Assembly: GCA_002731275.1 (NCBI GenBank)
Contig: PCBK01000098.1
Location: 92,031 to 156,030, forward strand
Length of the DNA: 64,000 nucleotides
Source: Deltaproteobacteria bacterium
GTDB lineage: Bacteria > Myxococcota_C > UBA6777
Reading direction: 5' to 3'
In this document: positions 56,338-64,000 of the stretch, in pieces
Layout of the letters: each line of letters begins with the position of its first letter
Numbering within the stretch: position 1 is the first letter of the stretch
Program-made: the position numbers and the translations under genes
The notes under the pieces: model-generated
Told to the model about the DNA's origin: nothing
Database searches by the model: none
Seen by the model: only the letters and a program-made list of their open reading frames with translations

Positions 56338-58452
56338 TCAACTATTTTTCTCTGAGGAGCGGGCTTTGGAGGCGGAGTGGTGCTCGTCTTTTGCGTACTC
56401 GCTGGTTACTTTTGCAGGGAGTCTCGAAGAGGGGACGAAGGATTGTGTTGTGTGCAGGGGAGCAAGTCCTTCTTCGTCGAGCGTGCTCATCTCGTTTTCT
56501 GGTGCATCACTGTCTGGGTGTGAGATCGCAGGAGCCTTTGCGACAGGAAGTGTCTCCTGACGTGGTGTGCTTGTTCCGAGAATCTCCTCAGAAGAAGGGG
56601 ATGGGTGGACCGCTGTGTTTGAAGCGTCCTCTTCATCGATCCCAAACGTCTCGAAGCCGGCGGTCACGCCTGAAGAGATGGGACCTTGTCCTGCTGTCGC
56701 GTCCAAACTTGCGCTGAGCGCATCGAAGGCACCGGAGAGCTCTGATTCAAACTCAAACGCATCGAGATTGCTGACGACGCCTTTTTGCTCAAAGGACGCG
56801 CCTGGAGAGACGTGGACCTCTGTACTGACTGCGTCTTCATCACCAAACAGATCTTCTTGTTCTGAGGGAACAAGCGATGGGTGTGGTTCGCGGAGGATGA
56901 TGGTCTGGTCTTTTTTGTGTCGGATACCTGCTTGTTTCAGGTGCAGAACGCGCCCAAGAAGGCTCTCTTGTATGTTGGGATCGATGCTTGGGAAGAGTTC
57001 GAGCTGTGCTTTTTCGAGCTGTTGCTCTGTGAACACGATGAGTTGATCGACGAGCGCTCCGACTCGTGAGGGGTTGGATTGCTGCGTGATCTGTTGGAGC
57101 TGTTTGGGCATCCAATCCATCAAGTACACGAGGATGAAGTTCTCGAAGTACAAACGCTCTTGTTCATCTTTGGAGACCTCTGTAGGCATGTTGATCACGT
57201 CTTTTGCGGCACGCAAATTGGATTGGTACAAGCGCTCAAGATGGTGCAAAAACTCGCCCTGGATATCTTCGAATTTTTGGAGGGGTTCACCTTCAAAGAA
57301 CAAACGCGCCTGATCTTCGGTTTTGCTCGTGAGATAGTCTTCGAGGCTGAATCGTCCTGAGGCCATCATGTGTTGGATCATCTGCTCAAGATCGATGTAG
57401 CCTGAAGTGTCGAGGAGGGCTGTCAGTTGGCTGAGGGAGTCCTCTTGGAACTGTTCGATAAAGGAAGAAGCATTTGGTTCTCTGTGGGAGCGGAAGATCC
57501 ACGAGAGCTTCTCGTTGGCGTTGAGCAGTTGTTTGTGGATGTGTGTGATGGAGACTTCGGAGGAATGTTGCACAATTTGTTTGGCCAGGATGCAGTAGTA
57601 TTCGAACATCTGGTCGGCAGACTCTTGCAGTTGTGCCATCGATTTACGGACGGGAGGGGTCCAGTGTGCGGCCCATTTTTTCTCAAAGGCTTCGAATGCG
57701 TCGTTGAGCACAAATTGGAAGGACTCGAGATCGCGCAGGTCTTTGTCCTGATCAAATGCAGGACCTTCCCATGTAAGCGGGCGCTGTTCCCACTCTTCGT
57801 GTTGTTCCCATGGTTTACGGCTGCTTTTGTGCTCTCTCATGCGATAGAGCAGGAACCCAACGAGGAGGAAGGTCAACAGTTGCAGGTAGAAGGACCAGGA
57901 GGAGCCTTGTGTTTGGACCTGTCCTACTTTGGGGGAAGGTTGTGTGTGTTTTGGGCGCTCTCTGAGGATTCCCGAAGGAGCGCGTGGTGCTGGTTGTTTT
58001 GCGATGGCTGCGAGTTGTTGTCTTGGCTTTGGAGCCTGCTTTGTGACTGCGGCTGTTTTTTGTGTTTGTCGGATGACTGGAGGTGCAGGACTTGTGCTGA
58101 TGTGTTGGCTGATGCAACGGACTGCGACCTCTACTCCTTTGGCGCCACAAAATGAACGAGGAGGGGAGTAGAGTGCGACACCACAAAGACTTTTGATCCA
58201 AGTGCGTCGATTGATTCGCCGAAGTCGGCTATAAGCTCTTTTTGCCTGGAGCAGGTTGGGTCGTTGTGTTGTGTAACGTTGTCCAGCGATCGTTGGGTTG
58301 TCTTGACATGCTTTGCGCAGGCGTCGAAGTTCTTTCCAACAACGCCGACTCTTTGAAAGATCAACACCACATATCTCACGTCCTGCCTGGGCATATTGTG
58401 GCGATATGGAGAAGGCGAATGCAAAAAGTAGGAGTATGATAGATCGTTGCAT
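56338..58452 (-). CDS. hypothetical single-pass membrane protein with long helical cytoplasmic region
   Basis: 704 residues from ATG 58452 (AGG about 7 nt upstream), which starts a signal peptide ending in QYAQA; the frame is open to 58494. Residues 25-110 form a Cys- and Arg-rich periplasmic domain with six Cys (ICGVDL, RRCW, ACQD, SLCGV, SFCGAKG, VRCIS), suggesting disulfides. A Pro/Ala/Lys-rich spacer leads to one TM segment at about 186-203. The rest, about 500 residues, is charged and mostly alpha-helical with Gln/Glu/Leu-rich heptad-like stretches, ending in a Ser/Glu-rich disordered tail. No family was recognised. The layout (periplasmic Cys domain, one TM, long cytoplasmic helices) would suit a signalling or scaffold protein, which is speculation. 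Confidence 0.78.
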   Translation of the reverse strand: MQRSIILLLFAFAFSISPQYAQAGREICGVDLSKSRRCWKELRRLRKACQDNPTIAGQRYTTQRPNLLQAKRAYSRLRRINRRTWIKSLCGVALYSPPRSFCGAKGVEVAVRCISQHISTSPAPPVIRQTQKTAAVTKQAPKPRQQLAAIAKQPAPRAPSGILRERPKHTQPSPKVGQVQTQGSSWSFYLQLLTFLLVGFLLYRMREHKSSRKPWEQHEEWEQRPLTWEGPAFDQDKDLRDLESFQFVLNDAFEAFEKKWAAHWTPPVRKSMAQLQESADQMFEYYCILAKQIVQHSSEVSITHIHKQLLNANEKLSWIFRSHREPNASSFIEQFQEDSLSQLTALLDTSGYIDLEQMIQHMMASGRFSLEDYLTSKTEDQARLFFEGEPLQKFEDIQGEFLHHLERLYQSNLRAAKDVINMPTEVSKDEQERLYFENFILVYLMDWMPKQLQQITQQSNPSRVGALVDQLIVFTEQQLEKAQLELFPSIDPNIQESLLGRVLHLKQAGIRHKKDQTIILREPHPSLVPSEQEDLFGDEDAVSTEVHVSPGASFEQKGVVSNLDAFEFESELSGAFDALSASLDATAGQGPISSGVTAGFETFGIDEEDASNTAVHPSPSSEEILGTSTPRQETLPVAKAPAISHPDSDAPENEMSTLDEEGLAPLHTTQSFVPSSRLPAKVTSEYAKDEHHSASKARSSEKNS

Positions 58453-58653
58453 AAGATTACCTGTTATGGTTGCTGGTGAAGCCATTACCATCAAATCCCT
58501 GATGTTGGGAGATGTGTCTCCAAAGTCGCGAATGTGTGATGCACTTTGGAGGACGAGTGTCTATTTACATAAAGGGATCGTTTGGGTAGAAGTCAAAAAA
58601 CTGACAAAGTGGGAGTGCAACAGGTAGGGGGGTGAAGTGATGTGCTGGTGTGC

Positions 58654-59586
58654 TCAACGAAGGTGTTTGAGCATCTCTGCGACCATTTTGGATAGATCGT
58701 ATTCAGGGGACCAACCCCATTCTTGCCTTGCGGCGCTGTCATCCATCGAGTTTGGCCAAGAGTCGGCGATACTTTGTCGGATGGGATCGACTTCGTAGTT
58801 GATCGTAAAATCTGGGACGTGTTTTTGAATCTCTGCGGTGAGCTGCTCTGGAGTAAATTGCATCGCGGTAACATTGAAGGCGTTGCGATGGATAAGTTGA
58901 TCTGCGGGGGCTTCCATCAATTGAATACAAGCTTGTAATGCATCGGGCATGTACATCATATCAAGAGATGTATCTGGTCGGAGGTAGCAAGTGTAGGGCT
59001 GACCTTTGACCGCATAGTGGAAGATCTCAACGGCGTAGTCCGTTGTGCCACCTCCCGGAGGGGCGAGATAGCTGATCAAGCCGGGAAAGCGCAAACCGCG
59101 ACAATCCAATCCAAATTTATTGGCGTAGTAGTCACCAAGCAGCTCCCCTGCGACTTTTGTGATGCCGTACATCGTGCTCGGTCGTTGGATCGTGTCTTGA
59201 GGGGTTTGATCGAGAGGAGTGGATGCACCAAATGCGCCGATAGAGCTGGGGACAAATACGCTCTCTACACCGTGGTGTCTTGCAGCTTCGTAGACGTTGA
59301 GTGTCCCTGTCATGTTGACATCCCAAGCCTTGAGAGGGTGGTGTTCTCCGACCGCTGAGAGTAGGGCTGCGAGGTGGTAGATCCTCGTGATCTTGTGCTC
59401 TTTGATCACCTCTGTGAGCTTTTGTGTGTCGAGCACATCGAGTTGTTCGTAAGGTCCATATGCGTTCTCTGCGTCAGCTCGAAGATCAGATGCGATGACA
59501 TGGTTCTTGCCGTACGTTTTCCGAAGGGCGTCGATTAATTCAACACCGATCTGTCCCAACGCACCTGTCACCAGAATTTTTTGCAT
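58654..59586 (-). CDS. NAD-dependent L-threonine 3-dehydrogenase, SDR type
   Basis: A 310-residue extended short-chain dehydrogenase. The Rossmann motif GALGQIG (8-14) and catalytic YxxxK (Tyr140, Lys144 in MYGITK) are present, with the Ser of PSSIGAFG. The segments LISYLAPPGGGTTDYAVEI and LRPDTSLDMMYMPDAL are characteristic of the SDR-type threonine dehydrogenases that oxidise L-threonine to 2-amino-3-ketobutyrate, as opposed to sugar-nucleotide epimerases of the same fold. AAAGGAG lies 8 nt before ATG 59586. The usual partner, 2-amino-3-ketobutyrate CoA-ligase (kbl), is not next to it in this window. It is cytoplasmic and acts in threonine-to-glycine catabolism. Confidence 0.9.
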   Translation of the reverse strand: MQKILVTGALGQIGVELIDALRKTYGKNHVIASDLRADAENAYGPYEQLDVLDTQKLTEVIKEHKITRIYHLAALLSAVGEHHPLKAWDVNMTGTLNVYEAARHHGVESVFVPSSIGAFGASTPLDQTPQDTIQRPSTMYGITKVAGELLGDYYANKFGLDCRGLRFPGLISYLAPPGGGTTDYAVEIFHYAVKGQPYTCYLRPDTSLDMMYMPDALQACIQLMEAPADQLIHRNAFNVTAMQFTPEQLTAEIQKHVPDFTINYEVDPIRQSIADSWPNSMDDSAARQEWGWSPEYDLSKMVAEMLKHLR

Positions 59587-60005
59587 TCACTCGACTCCTT
59601 TGTCAGATAGGAACATGGCAGGTTGATGTCTCGTTTCGTTTTTTGAGCGACACAAGCATCCAACTGCCTTACTACACACTCATCAAGAGTGTTTCAATTT
59701 AGGGAGGGCTGGCAAACCCAATCACATTGACCTACCGTCTCAATGTTACGATCTTGAGGCGATTGATCTCTGTGCTTTGTGTGTGGTAGTATGATTGAAA
59801 TTTGACATTGTGAAAAGTGGTATTTTCACTTTCGCTTGATCATTTCTTTGCAAGCGCGCCTGTGTGTTATACAATGCCTTTCACTTTCGTCAATTCAGAA
59901 ACCAAAGAATCTCCTTTTGAGAGCGATTTGTTTGGTTGGATCTCTTGTGGTATGTTGTCAACCATACTATATTCCAACATGACACGGAAAAGATCCGAGA
60001 GAAGC
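59587..60005. other. divergent intergenic region between threonine dehydrogenase and FHA-GGDEF genes
   Basis: About 420 nt without a convincing gene. A small hairpin ACACT...AGTGT lies at 59676-59692. An AT-rich stretch with TTATACAAT at 59867-59875 could serve as a -10 region for the plus-strand gene, but no well-spaced -35 was found. A 63-codon frame at 59817-60008 lacks a ribosome-binding site and was not called. Confidence 0.45.
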
Positions 60006-60083
60006 TGATGAAGTTCTCACTTCATCAATCGCTGCGCATTTTCCTTGGAAAATGTGCAATGTACACATCAGCCACACGCTGAT
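60006..60083 (+). promoter_or_regulatory. three consecutive hairpins in the leader of the FHA-GGDEF gene
   Basis: Three inverted repeats lie end to end just before ATG 60107. They are TGATGAAGT/ACTTCATCA (60006-60027, 4-nt loop, perfect), GCGCATTTTCC/GGAAAATGTGC (60034-60057, 2-nt centre, one G-U) and ATCAGC/GCTGAT (60067-60083, 5-nt loop). The sequence does not match the c-di-GMP-I riboswitch core. A structured mRNA leader or a set of operator sites are both possible. Confidence 0.5.
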
Positions 60084-60106
60084 TTATCTCGAATATTTAG
60101 AGTTCT

Positions 60107-61111
60107 ATGACACAATCCAACAACAGCGACCCCAAAAATTGGGAACACGAACCAAGCTCACCTGCCGATTATAACTCGCGTGATGCCGGTGAGCATGGTG
60201 GAGATGATGACGGTCGTGAAGAGACAGTCATCACGACCATTCCTCAAGATCTTCGTGAAAAGATTGCCAAAAAAGACCGAGTGTACTTGCTCGTGATCGC
60301 TGGACACTTCACCGGGCAGATGTTTCGCATCGAGCAAGATCAAGTCTTACTCGGCCGTGGTGCAGACTGTGAACTCTCTCTCGCCGACAACGATATCTCC
60401 CGTGAACATGCTCAAATCAACAGACTTCCCGATGGGACAGTCATGTTGTGTGATCTTCGCAGTACAAACGGGACCTTCGTCAACGGACAAAAGATCCAAA
60501 GCTGTCGCCTTCAAGACGGTGATCGTATCCAACTTGGACGAAGTACAATCCTCAAATTCTCTCTTCACGACGAGCTCGAAGAACTCTTCCAAAGACGCCT
60601 CTACGAAAGCGCTGTCCTCGATGGACTTACACAAGTCTACAACCGTAAATTCTTCGACGAGCGACTTAACACAGAGTTCAGCTTTGCCATCCGGCACAAT
60701 ACACCTCTCTCGATCCTCTTAATGGATATCGATCACTTTAAATCGATCAACGACAACTATGGTCACCCTGCAGGTGACGAGGTGCTACGTCGTGTCTCCC
60801 AAACCATCTGGAACGCGATCCGCGAAGAAGACATTGTTGCACGTTACGGTGGTGAAGAGTTTGTTGTGCTGGCCCGAGGGATCATGCCTACACAAGCCGC
60901 GATCCTCGGTGAACGTATCCGCTCCATGATCGAAAGACTTGAAGTGCCTGTTGAAGGCCATGTCCCTCTCAAACTCACGATCAGTGTCGGTGTGGCGACT
61001 GTGAGTTCCGAACAGTTCCAATCGGCCGCTGAACTCGTCCAAACAGCCGACGAAAGATTATACCGTGCGAAACGCGGGGGCCGTAATCAAGTCGTGGCAG
61101 AAAGCTCCTGA
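60107..61111 (+). CDS. FHA-domain diguanylate cyclase (GGDEF)
   Basis: 334 residues. An acidic N-terminal tail includes ETVITTIP, a TxxT-like sequence of the kind phosphorylated in FHA partners. The FHA domain (about 58-150) has GRG, SREH and STNGTFVNG, the phosphothreonine-binding residues. After a short linker, the GGDEF domain (about 170-330) carries the catalytic signature GGEEF at 248-252 and the product-inhibition I-site RxxD at 239-242, five residues upstream. It should therefore be an active, feedback-inhibited cyclase making c-di-GMP from two GTP in the cytoplasm, tuned by Ser/Thr phosphorylation. The leader contains three hairpins. The next gene begins inside its 3' end, so cotranscription is likely. 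Confidence 0.95.
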   Translation: MTQSNNSDPKNWEHEPSSPADYNSRDAGEHGGDDDGREETVITTIPQDLREKIAKKDRVYLLVIAGHFTGQMFRIEQDQVLLGRGADCELSLADNDISREHAQINRLPDGTVMLCDLRSTNGTFVNGQKIQSCRLQDGDRIQLGRSTILKFSLHDELEELFQRRLYESAVLDGLTQVYNRKFFDERLNTEFSFAIRHNTPLSILLMDIDHFKSINDNYGHPAGDEVLRRVSQTIWNAIREEDIVARYGGEEFVVLARGIMPTQAAILGERIRSMIERLEVPVEGHVPLKLTISVGVATVSSEQFQSAAELVQTADERLYRAKRGGRNQVVAESS

Positions 61112-62594
61112 GATCTTGTCTTTTTCCACTCGATTGTCTCTCCTTGTCCTCTTCCTTTTTGCGCATCCTCTTGTAGCCCATGCGACTCCGATCCTCGACG
61201 CCAAAAAGCGTCTGCGACTCGCGCGTATTTATGCGCCCGAGATTCACCAGGATTCGATTGAAAAGTATGGTATCTCGTCGATTGCTCACTTCTTGAAACA
61301 CTCGACCCTACGTGCTTCTGTCCGTCGTTGTGGACTGCGACTTAAGCGAAAACACACATATCGTATCGGGCCAGGTGCGCTGTTGTTGCTCCATGATCGT
61401 GTACGCTTCTCGTTGTTTGGTCGGTGTCAGTACAACTTTTCTTTGTTTCGCACGACCAAGGAACGCAAAAACAACGTCGTCTACCAACCTGCTTCGACGA
61501 GTTTGTATCTGCAGCTCGATGATCACAAGCCCAAAACACTGAACTTGCTCAAAAAAGGTGAGCGTGGAACGATCCCTGAGGTGAATTTTCGCGCTTACTC
61601 CATCCAACAAAATGTCTGTGTTAAAAAGCGTTGGTTCCGTTGTCAAAAGTGGAAAACCAAACGATTTTTTATCATCCAATACTTCGTTCATCTCGCTTTC
61701 AATGAGGCTTGTAATCAACACGAAGGAGAGCATGAAGGGATGGTTGTTGTGTTGGACGCCAACAAGTTCGAGCAAGCAAGTGACAAAGCCTCCTACAAAG
61801 CCGCCATCGAAAAAATGGGGTTTTACGGTCATTACAAGACAACGATTGTCAAACCTTCCGAGGTGACCTTTCGTGAGACTCATCCCATCGCGTATATGGG
61901 AGCTGGTGGTCATGCTCTTTACCACAAGCCCGGAAGCGCGGAGATGCTCAAGAGTTTTCCCTTTGAGATGCGTCCTTGGGTAAAGCGCATTTGTACGAAG
62001 CGTAAACGTGGGGCATTTCTTCAGGAGCATCATCGTGGTGGCGGACGTATTTACCGGACTTGGGAGCCTGTTCCCCACGTCAATGTACAGCAAGCGTTGA
62101 GTATTTTGCCTTCAAAGCCTCCTATTTGGCATGCTGCTTTTCCGTGGAAAATTCTACCTGATCAACAGCTCCCGTCTGGGACACCTACTTCCTCTCTATT
62201 CCAGCCCTCTCAACCTTCATTGAAAAAAGCCCGACGTTGGCTCAAACAATTGGTTCCTATCCATAACATCTGTCTTCAATCACGCTCCAAGATTGGGGTA
62301 CGTTTGTGTGATGTACAAGGGAACAAACATACTGATCCATGTTGTTTTCGGCAGCTTCATGATGGTTTTGTCAAGTGGGTTCAATTTACAGGTCGTTGGG
62401 GTCGCAAGGAGTCCTTCGCGTCTGGCTTGACCGGAAGTCTCGCGGCTGGTTTGGGTCGTGTGATGAAGAGATATCCCCTTGGTCGAAGTCTCGGAAATAG
62501 TGGGCCTTTTGGTCCTCGTTTCATCCATCAGACGACCTGGAATTGGTATCCTGTGACCAAAAAGCCTAAGCCGACACCTCCAACCTGGCGATAA
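61065..62594 (+). CDS. secreted Vps62-like protein
   Basis: A 509-residue exported protein, from ATG 61065 overlapping the cyclase gene by 47 nt. An alternative TTG at 61116 lies just after the cyclase stop and still keeps the signal peptide (cleavage near VAHA). The middle region resembles the Vps62/DUF946 fold: APEIHQDS near the start, a FFIIQYFVHLAFNEACN strand pair, GEHEGMVVVLDAN where the family has GDWE, and HPIAYMGAGGHALYHKPG matching the family GHAMYxKPG element. The C-terminal third is basic and Pro-rich and contains a Gly-rich segment near FASGLTGSLAAGLG. Bacterial relatives are poorly characterised, so function is unknown. Context makes it a candidate c-di-GMP-linked cell-surface factor. 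Confidence 0.75.
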   Translation: MRNAGAVIKSWQKAPEILSFSTRLSLLVLFLFAHPLVAHATPILDAKKRLRLARIYAPEIHQDSIEKYGISSIAHFLKHSTLRASVRRCGLRLKRKHTYRIGPGALLLLHDRVRFSLFGRCQYNFSLFRTTKERKNNVVYQPASTSLYLQLDDHKPKTLNLLKKGERGTIPEVNFRAYSIQQNVCVKKRWFRCQKWKTKRFFIIQYFVHLAFNEACNQHEGEHEGMVVVLDANKFEQASDKASYKAAIEKMGFYGHYKTTIVKPSEVTFRETHPIAYMGAGGHALYHKPGSAEMLKSFPFEMRPWVKRICTKRKRGAFLQEHHRGGGRIYRTWEPVPHVNVQQALSILPSKPPIWHAAFPWKILPDQQLPSGTPTSSLFQPSQPSLKKARRWLKQLVPIHNICLQSRSKIGVRLCDVQGNKHTDPCCFRQLHDGFVKWVQFTGRWGRKESFASGLTGSLAAGLGRVMKRYPLGRSLGNSGPFGPRFIHQTTWNWYPVTKKPKPTPPTWR

Positions 62595-62604
62595 TTCTCC
62601 TATT

Positions 62605-62879
62605 TGATCCAGGGGCAGTTGCACTTGTGTCTTCGCAAAGTGCACCCGAATGTACGGTTGTCATCCCTGATGATCATACGTATGTCGCAAGCGACATCCT
62701 CCTAACGCTCGATTGCTCGGATAACATATGCGGTTGTCATTTGCTTCATTCACTTTGCAACCACCCCCTCAACAAACCTCTCCATCCCCCTGAGCCTTCG
62801 GCTCTTCCCCCTTCCTCTCCGACCTTCGGAAGAAGAAAGGGGGAGGCTTATACCGTATACACAGGGGAAACTAGATTTC
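62605..62879 (+). repeat. direct repeat unit 1 (about 275 bp)
   Basis: First of three direct copies beginning TGATCCAGG. It contains the conserved block CAACAAACCTCTCCATCCCC, the hairpin GAGCC-TTC-GGCTC (62792-62804) and a C-rich/G-rich inverted pair (CCCCCTTCCTCT with AGAAGAAAGGGGG). The left part is the most diverged of the three. Confidence 0.85.
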
Positions 62880-63152
62880 TGATCCAGGCGCAGTTGCACT
62901 TGTGTCTTCGCAAAATGCACCCGAATATACGCTACAATCCCTCACGGGAATACGGATACTGCGAGCAGTATCCTCCTAACGCTCGATTACTCAGGCAACA
63001 TATGCGGTTGTCATTTGCGAGGCCACTTTGCAACCACCCCTTCAACAAACCTCTCCATCCCCCTGAGCCTGCCGGCTCTTCCCCCTTCCTCTCCGACCTT
63101 CGGAAGAGGAAAGGGGAGGCTTATACCGTATACACGGGGGAAACTAGATTTC
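62880..63152 (+). repeat. direct repeat unit 2 (about 273 bp)
   Basis: Second direct copy. Its hairpin is GAGCC-TGCC-GGCTC (63065-63078), so the arms are kept while the loop differs. It ends in the same TATACCGTATACACGGGGG segment as unit 1. Confidence 0.85.
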
Positions 63153-63392
63153 TGATCCAGGGGCAGTTGCACTTGTGTCTTCGCAAAGTGCACCCGAATA
63201 TACGCTACAATCCCTCACGGGAATACGTATGTCGCAAGCGATATCCTCCTAACGCTCGAATGCTCAGGCAATATATGCGGTTGTCATTTGCGAGTCCACT
63301 TTGCAACCACCCCTTCAACAAACCTCTCCATCCCCCTGAGCCTTAGGCTCTTCCCCCTTCCTCTCCATCCTCTGGAAGAGGAAGGGGGACCA
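63153..63392 (+). repeat. direct repeat unit 3 (about 240 bp)
   Basis: Third direct copy, with hairpin GAGCC-TTA-GGCTC (63338-63350) and a 12-bp perfect stem CCCCCTTCCTCT/AGAGGAAGGGGG. It lacks the CCGTATACAC tail and leads into unrelated sequence. Confidence 0.8.
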
Positions 63393-63429
63393 ATCAAACG
63401 ATAAACACGTTGGTTTGGTTGGTTGGAAA

Positions 63430-63518
63430 CACCGGGTTAAAACCCGGTGCTATAGAGAGGGTACGCTCGCCTCAAGGCGAGCATTGCTTAGGAATGTGGT
63501 GGGACTCAAAGTCCCACC
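63430..63518. repeat. array of three perfect hairpins with 15-nt spacers
   Basis: CACCGGGTT/AACCCGGTG (63430-63449), GCTCGCCT/AGGCGAGC (63465-63482) and GGTGGGACT/AGTCCCACC (63498-63518) are separated by exactly 15 nt each. They look like REP/BIME-type elements of the kind mobilised by REP-associated tyrosine transposases; no such transposase is in the window. Confidence 0.75.
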
Positions 63519-63713
63519 TCAGCGCAATCTTCTCAGCCCTCCCGGACCTTCAACTTTTCCCCTTCTCTGTGAGCGTGAAAAGAACCCTCTCAGACGGGCT
63601 TCGCCCCGCCAATTCCCCCTGTATGACCTACGCTTTGCTTCAGTCGACAAGGGGAGCGATACATATCAAACCGTATATCACGAGACAAACTAAATATTCG
63701 TGTATATCGGGCA

Positions 63714-63896
63714 AATAATCCCTCCTCTCGAAAGGTTTGAGAGGAGGGAAGAGCCGGAGGCTCAGGGTGGTGAGTTTGTTGAGGCGTATGTTGCAAAGCG
63801 CACGAAGCAAATAAGCCCGATGAGGGCGCTTGCTTTGGACGCAAGTGCAACGTCCGCCGGATAAGTTATCAAGCTAAAATCCGTATATATCGGTGA
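63714..63896 (-). repeat. inverted-orientation palindromic repeat unit 1
   Basis: It contains CCCTCCTCTC/GAGAGGAGGG (63720-63748, perfect 10-bp stem) followed by GAGCC-GGA-GGCTC (63751-63763) and then the complement of the CAACAAAC block. It is related to the direct units at 62605-63392 but runs on the other strand, with a period of 183 bp to the next copy. Confidence 0.75.
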
Positions 63897-64000
63897 AATA
63901 ATCCCTCCTCTCGAAAGGCTTGAGAGGAGGGAAGAGCCGAAGGCTCAGGGTGGAGAGTTTGTTGAGGCGGATGATTGCAAGTGAAGACGCAAAAAACCCA
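63897..64000 (-). repeat. inverted-orientation palindromic repeat unit 2 (cut by window edge)
   Basis: It has the same 10-bp stem (63903-63931) and hairpin GAGCC-GAA-GGCTC (63934-63946) as the unit at 63714, and continues past the right edge. Confidence 0.75.

Larger units (their letters stand above)
62595..64000. other. gene-free repeat region at the right end
   Basis: About 1.4 kb with no supported gene. It contains direct and inverted palindromic repeats, listed separately. The 239-codon frame across 62627-63346 is repeat sequence read through and has no ribosome-binding site. A further hairpin GGGC-TTC-GCCC lies at 63596-63606. Confidence 0.75.

Noticed and set aside
59817..60008. 63-codon plus-strand frame before the FHA-GGDEF gene
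   Set aside because: It has no ribosome-binding site or recognisable feature, and it lies in AT-rich leader sequence.
60006..60083. Known c-di-GMP riboswitch in the cyclase leader
   Set aside because: The conserved core and tetraloop-receptor elements of the c-di-GMP-I motif were not found by eye, so only an unnamed structured leader is reported.
62627..63346. 239-codon open frame across the repeat region
   Set aside because: It consists of three read-through copies of a palindromic repeat with Pro/Leu-rich nonsense, and has no ribosome-binding site.
62605..63400. Possible CRISPR array
   Set aside because: The units are about 270 bp with no short repeat-spacer alternation, and no cas genes lie in the window.

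Overview
The window looks chromosomal and comes from a Gram-negative bacterium with two membranes. The signs are an OmpA-type outer-membrane protein, many lipobox signal peptides and a sigma-54 activator. The many Stig1-like cysteine repeats, SBBP and WD40 propellers, thrombospondin-3 repeats and an FHA-GGDEF regulator resemble what is seen in Myxococcota and related former deltaproteobacteria. Base composition looks close to balanced, lower than in classical high-GC myxobacteria, so an uncultured or less studied lineage is likely. This placement is inference and no phylogenetic marker settles it.

Region 1 (1-41,712, all minus strand): thirteen consecutive co-directional genes. Reading in the transcription direction from 41,712: a small lipoprotein, a Cys-rich lipoprotein, a paralogue of the small lipoprotein, an envelope barrel-like protein, a four-TM membrane protein, two small Cys-rich lipoproteins, and four large Cys-rich lipoproteins of 1567, 2213, 1349 and 5297 residues. 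An OmpA/TSP3 protein and citrate synthase (cut by the left edge) follow. Spacings are 12-128 nt with one 4-nt GTGA overlap. Several starts had to be moved downstream or to GTG to fit a Shine-Dalgarno site and a lipoprotein signal peptide. This cluster of very large, disulfide-rich, repeat-built, probably surface-exposed lipoproteins is the most unusual content of the window.

Region 2 (41,713-50,298): a divergent intergenic region, an unknown membrane protein, a YbjQ-family protein and a class III CoA-transferase (plus). Opposing them is a pair coding for a dual cyclic-nucleotide-binding-domain protein and an alpha/beta hydrolase (minus). Then come a DedA-family membrane protein and a sigma-54-dependent activator (plus).

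Region 3 (50,299-62,594): a secreted 5'-nucleotidase-like protein fused to a probable outer-membrane beta-barrel (plus). A minus-strand group follows: a DnaC-like ATPase with zinc-binding motifs, a membrane protein with an almost exactly duplicated 89-residue domain, another membrane protein, and an SDR-type L-threonine 3-dehydrogenase. A divergent region with three tandem hairpins then leads into an FHA-GGDEF diguanylate cyclase and an overlapping Vps62-like secreted protein (plus).

Region 4 (62,595-64,000): no convincing gene. It holds three direct copies of a roughly 274-bp palindrome-bearing repeat, an array of three perfect hairpins separated by exactly 15 nt, and two related repeat units in the opposite orientation.
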